Shown: positions 42,001-44,217 of the stretch, one piece after another
How positions within the stretch are numbered: position 1 is the stretch's first letter
How the letters are laid out: every line of letters begins with the position of its first letter
Source of the DNA: Nocardia amikacinitolerans NBRC 108937
GTDB taxonomy: Bacteria; Actinomycetota; Actinomycetes; Mycobacteriales; Mycobacteriaceae
Assembly: GCF_001612615.1 (NCBI RefSeq)
Contig: NZ_BDAU01000027.1
Location: 1 to 44,217, forward strand
Direction: 5' to 3'
Length of the DNA stretch: 44,217 nucleotides
Made by a program: the position numbers and the translations under genes
The notes under the pieces: generated by a model
Databases searched by the model: none
Told to the model about the DNA's origin: nothing
The model's input: only the letters and a program-made list of their open reading frames with translations

Positions 42001-43194
42001 GTGCCCGATGGCTCACGGTCCACCGTCCTGACGAATATCGGCACCCTGGTCACCAACGACCCCGAGTCGGGTGACGGCGCCCTCGGCGTGCGGCACGGCG
42101 CGGCCGTCGTGTTCGACGGCGGACTGGTGGCCTGGGTCGGAGACGCGAGCGAGGCGCCCGCCGCCGACGATCGAGTGGATCTGGCGGGTCGGGCGGTGCT
42201 GCCCGGATTCGTGGAGAGCCATTCGCATCTGGTCTTCGCCGGGGAGCGGGCAGAGGAGTTCGCGGCACGGATGTCCGGAGTGGAGTACGCCGCGGGTGGC
42301 ATCCGCACCACCATCGCCGCGACGCGAGCGGCCGACGACGAGCAGCTCGCCGCGAATGTGCGGCGGCTGATGGACGAGTCGGTGCGGTCGGGCAGCACGA
42401 CGGTCGAATGCAAGACCGGCTACGGCCAGACCACCGAGGACGAGTTGCGCAGCGCGCTGGTGGCCGGGCGGTTCACCGACGAGGTGACCCTGCTCGCCGC
42501 GCACGTGCCGCCGCCGGAGTACGCCGGACGGGCCGACGAGTACGTCGAAATGGTGTGTCGCGACATGATTCCGGCTTGCGCACCGCACGTGAAGTGGATC
42601 GATGTGTTCTGCGAGCACGGCGCGTTTACCCGCGAACAGTCCGAGGCCGTACTGCGGGCGGGTGTTGCGTACGGGCTGACGCCCCGCGTGCACGGCAATC
42701 AGCTCGGCGCGGGACCCGGTGTGCGACTGGCGGTGGAACTCGGCGCGGCCTCGGTCGACCACGTCAGCTACGTCACCGCCGCCGATATCGACGCCCTTGC
42801 GGGCGGCTCGACGGTCGCGACGCTGCTCCCGGCCGCCGACTTCTGCACTCGCAACAGCTATCCCGATGCTCGGGCGTTGCTCGACGCGGGCGTCACCGTC
42901 GCGCTCGGCGCGGACTGCAATCCCGGTACCTCGTATACGACGAGCCTGCCGTTCTGCATCGCGCTGGCGGTGCGCGAGCTGCGGATGACGCCGGAGCAAG
43001 CGGTGTGGTCGGCCACGGCCGGCGGTGCGCGGGCGCTGCGCCGCGACGACGTCGGGAGTCTGCGAGTCGGGTCGCGCGCCGACGCGCTCGCGCTGGACGC
43101 ACCGTCCTATCTGCACCTGGCCTATCGGCCCGGTGTGCCGCTCGTCCGCTCGGTGTGGCGCGGCGGCGTGCTCGTATCGGACGCGGCCGCATGA
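42001..43194 (+). CDS. hutI: Imidazolonepropionase
   Basis: HutI hydrolyses 4-imidazolone-5-propionate to N-formimino-glutamate, the third step of histidine degradation. The 397-residue amidohydrolase shows the metal site HSHLVFAGERAEEF (~75-88), the substrate loop VECKTGYGQ, HGNQLG and LGADCNPGTSYTTSLPF. The GTG start has GAGGAGGAATC directly upstream. HutG follows with an ATGA overlap; hutH and hutU are not in the window, so the pathway is completed elsewhere. Confidence 0.95.
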   Translation: MPDGSRSTVLTNIGTLVTNDPESGDGALGVRHGAAVVFDGGLVAWVGDASEAPAADDRVDLAGRAVLPGFVESHSHLVFAGERAEEFAARMSGVEYAAGGIRTTIAATRAADDEQLAANVRRLMDESVRSGSTTVECKTGYGQTTEDELRSALVAGRFTDEVTLLAAHVPPPEYAGRADEYVEMVCRDMIPACAPHVKWIDVFCEHGAFTREQSEAVLRAGVAYGLTPRVHGNQLGAGPGVRLAVELGAASVDHVSYVTAADIDALAGGSTVATLLPAADFCTRNSYPDARALLDAGVTVALGADCNPGTSYTTSLPFCIALAVRELRMTPEQAVWSATAGGARALRRDDVGSLRVGSRADALALDAPSYLHLAYRPGVPLVRSVWRGGVLVSDAAA

Positions 43195-44144
43195 ACGTCG
43201 ACATCGCACCGCGACCGTGGACCGGCCGTGTCGACGGCGACGCACCCGAGCACGCGCGCTGGCATCAGCTCGTCCGGCCCTATGACCCGACGCGCGCGGT
43301 CGGAAAGGGTTGCGTACTGATCGGATTCGCCAGTGACGAGGGTGTCCGCAGGAACAAGGGACGTCCCGGCGCCGTCGCGGGCCCGGACGCACTGCGCGGC
43401 GCGCTGTCGTCGTTGGCGCTGCCCGAACCGCTCGATCTGGAGGACGCGGGCACGATCGTGGTCGGCGGCACGGACTTGGAGTCGGGTCAGCGGCGGCTCG
43501 GCCGCGCGGTCGCGGCCGCGTTGGACGCGGGCCGCTTTCCGGTGGTGCTCGGCGGCGGCCACGAGGTCGCCTTCGGCACGTACGCCGGGATCGCGGCGGC
43601 ACGGCGGCGCGCCGACCTACGGTTGGGCATCCTCAACTTGGACGCCCACTTCGACCTGCGCGCCGATGACGCACCGAGTTCGGGCACCCCGTTCCGGCAG
43701 ATCGCCGAGGCGGAATCGGTGGCCGGGCGGTCCTACCGCTACGACGTGCTGGGTATCAGCCAGCCGAGCAACACCGTGGCGCTGTTCGAGACCGCGCGCA
43801 GGCTGGGCGTTCACTACCTAGCCGACGAGCGCTGTGGGGTTGTCGACCGGCCGGCAGTGGACGAGTTCATCGATACTTTCCTGAACGACGTCGACCTGGT
43901 CTATCTCACGCTCGACCTGGATGTACTCCCGGCCGCCGTGGCCCCGGGCGTCAGCGCGCCCGCGGGCTACGGCGTGCCGGTCGAGACCGTACAGCGGGTG
44001 TGCGATCGAGTGACGGCGAGCGGCAAACTCGTCGCCGCCGATGTCGCCGAACTCGCGCCGGTATTCGATATCGACGCCCGCACCGCCCGCACCGCCGCGC
44101 GACTGATCCACCGGATCGTCCTCGGTCACCGGCCGGTGAGCTGA
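43191..44144 (+). CDS. hutG: Formimidoylglutamase
   Basis: HutG cleaves N-formimino-glutamate to glutamate and formamide, the last step of the hut pathway. The 317-residue protein is of the arginase/agmatinase fold with Mn-binding motifs GGGHEVAFG (~121-129), NLDAHFDLR (~149-157) and LTLDLDVLPAAVAPGVSAPAG (~239-259). The ATG at 43191 overlaps the hutI stop, so the two are co-translated. After its stop only 73 bases remain, without a supported gene. Confidence 0.95.
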   Translation: MNVDIAPRPWTGRVDGDAPEHARWHQLVRPYDPTRAVGKGCVLIGFASDEGVRRNKGRPGAVAGPDALRGALSSLALPEPLDLEDAGTIVVGGTDLESGQRRLGRAVAAALDAGRFPVVLGGGHEVAFGTYAGIAAARRRADLRLGILNLDAHFDLRADDAPSSGTPFRQIAEAESVAGRSYRYDVLGISQPSNTVALFETARRLGVHYLADERCGVVDRPAVDEFIDTFLNDVDLVYLTLDLDVLPAAVAPGVSAPAGYGVPVETVQRVCDRVTASGKLVAADVAELAPVFDIDARTARTAARLIHRIVLGHRPVS

Positions 44145-44217
44145 GGCAGGCACTCCCGTACCCGGCTACCGCGCCCACTCGATAACCGACGGTAGTCAAA
44201 TGGCGGCTTACCAAGAT

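Noticed and set aside
44145..44217. Start of another gene at ATG 44200
   Set aside because: Only six codons remain before the window ends and no ribosome binding site is visible.

Overview
The window looks like chromosomal DNA from a high-GC mycolic-acid actinomycete, most likely Nocardia or a close relative. The evidence is the strongly GC-biased third codon positions, frequent GTG starts, ATGA/GTGA start-stop overlaps, TANNNT-type -10 boxes, and a mycothiol-type reductase. It also holds a set of genes that I remember as neighbours around Rv2466c-Rv2478c in Mycobacterium tuberculosis. The genus is inference; no rRNA or other taxonomic marker is present.

Layout. Positions 1-5735 hold an M48 metalloprotease (5' end outside the window), a mycothiol-dependent DsbA-fold reductase, a ferredoxin-reductase-like flavoprotein, a YCII (DGPF) protein overlapping an ECF42-type sigma factor, a possible decayed gene, and a NUDIX hydrolase. 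Positions 5757-12160 hold purC, a repeat-filled spacer, pepN, a coupled pair of small membrane proteins, an NmrA-like reductase, a DUF5130 protein and a ctaJ-like cytochrome oxidase subunit. Positions 12511-15589 hold an alpha-glucosidase, truncated hemoglobin glbO and an HNH protein; as a block these look inverted relative to M. tuberculosis. Positions 15662-17528 hold an XRE-cupin regulator divergent from azlCD (amino-acid export). Positions 17550-26587 are a collinear minus-strand run: Rv2474c-like protein, thioesterase, giant NAD-glutamate dehydrogenase, EttA and a second SSB. Positions 26780-32556 hold a GH3 beta-glucosidase, a Thr/Ser dehydratase-like enzyme and a CopD-CtaG copper/oxidase-assembly protein. 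Positions 32557-34461 hold a tandem repeat, a DUF4345 protein, tRNA-Arg(UCU) and an ArsR-VOC operon. Positions 34633-41675 hold a TetR-Old Yellow Enzyme operon, two secreted muralytic proteins, an ABC-2 exporter and a NUDIX protein. The window ends with hutI-hutG (histidine degradation).

Most of the window is core metabolism and housekeeping. I see no prophage, transposase, CRISPR array, toxin-antitoxin or defence locus, and no clearly new multi-gene system. The signals most worth checking are regulatory or architectural: a perfect operator that fills the -35/-10 spacer of the probably leaderless arsR-VOC operon; a 26-codon ORF joining an ABC ATPase to its permease through two ATGA overlaps; a perfect 17-bp palindrome before the TetR-OYE operon; two families of roughly 54-66 bp tandem repeats in spacers; DnaA-box-like nonamers beside ssb; and the apparent inversion of the aglA-glbO-HNH block.
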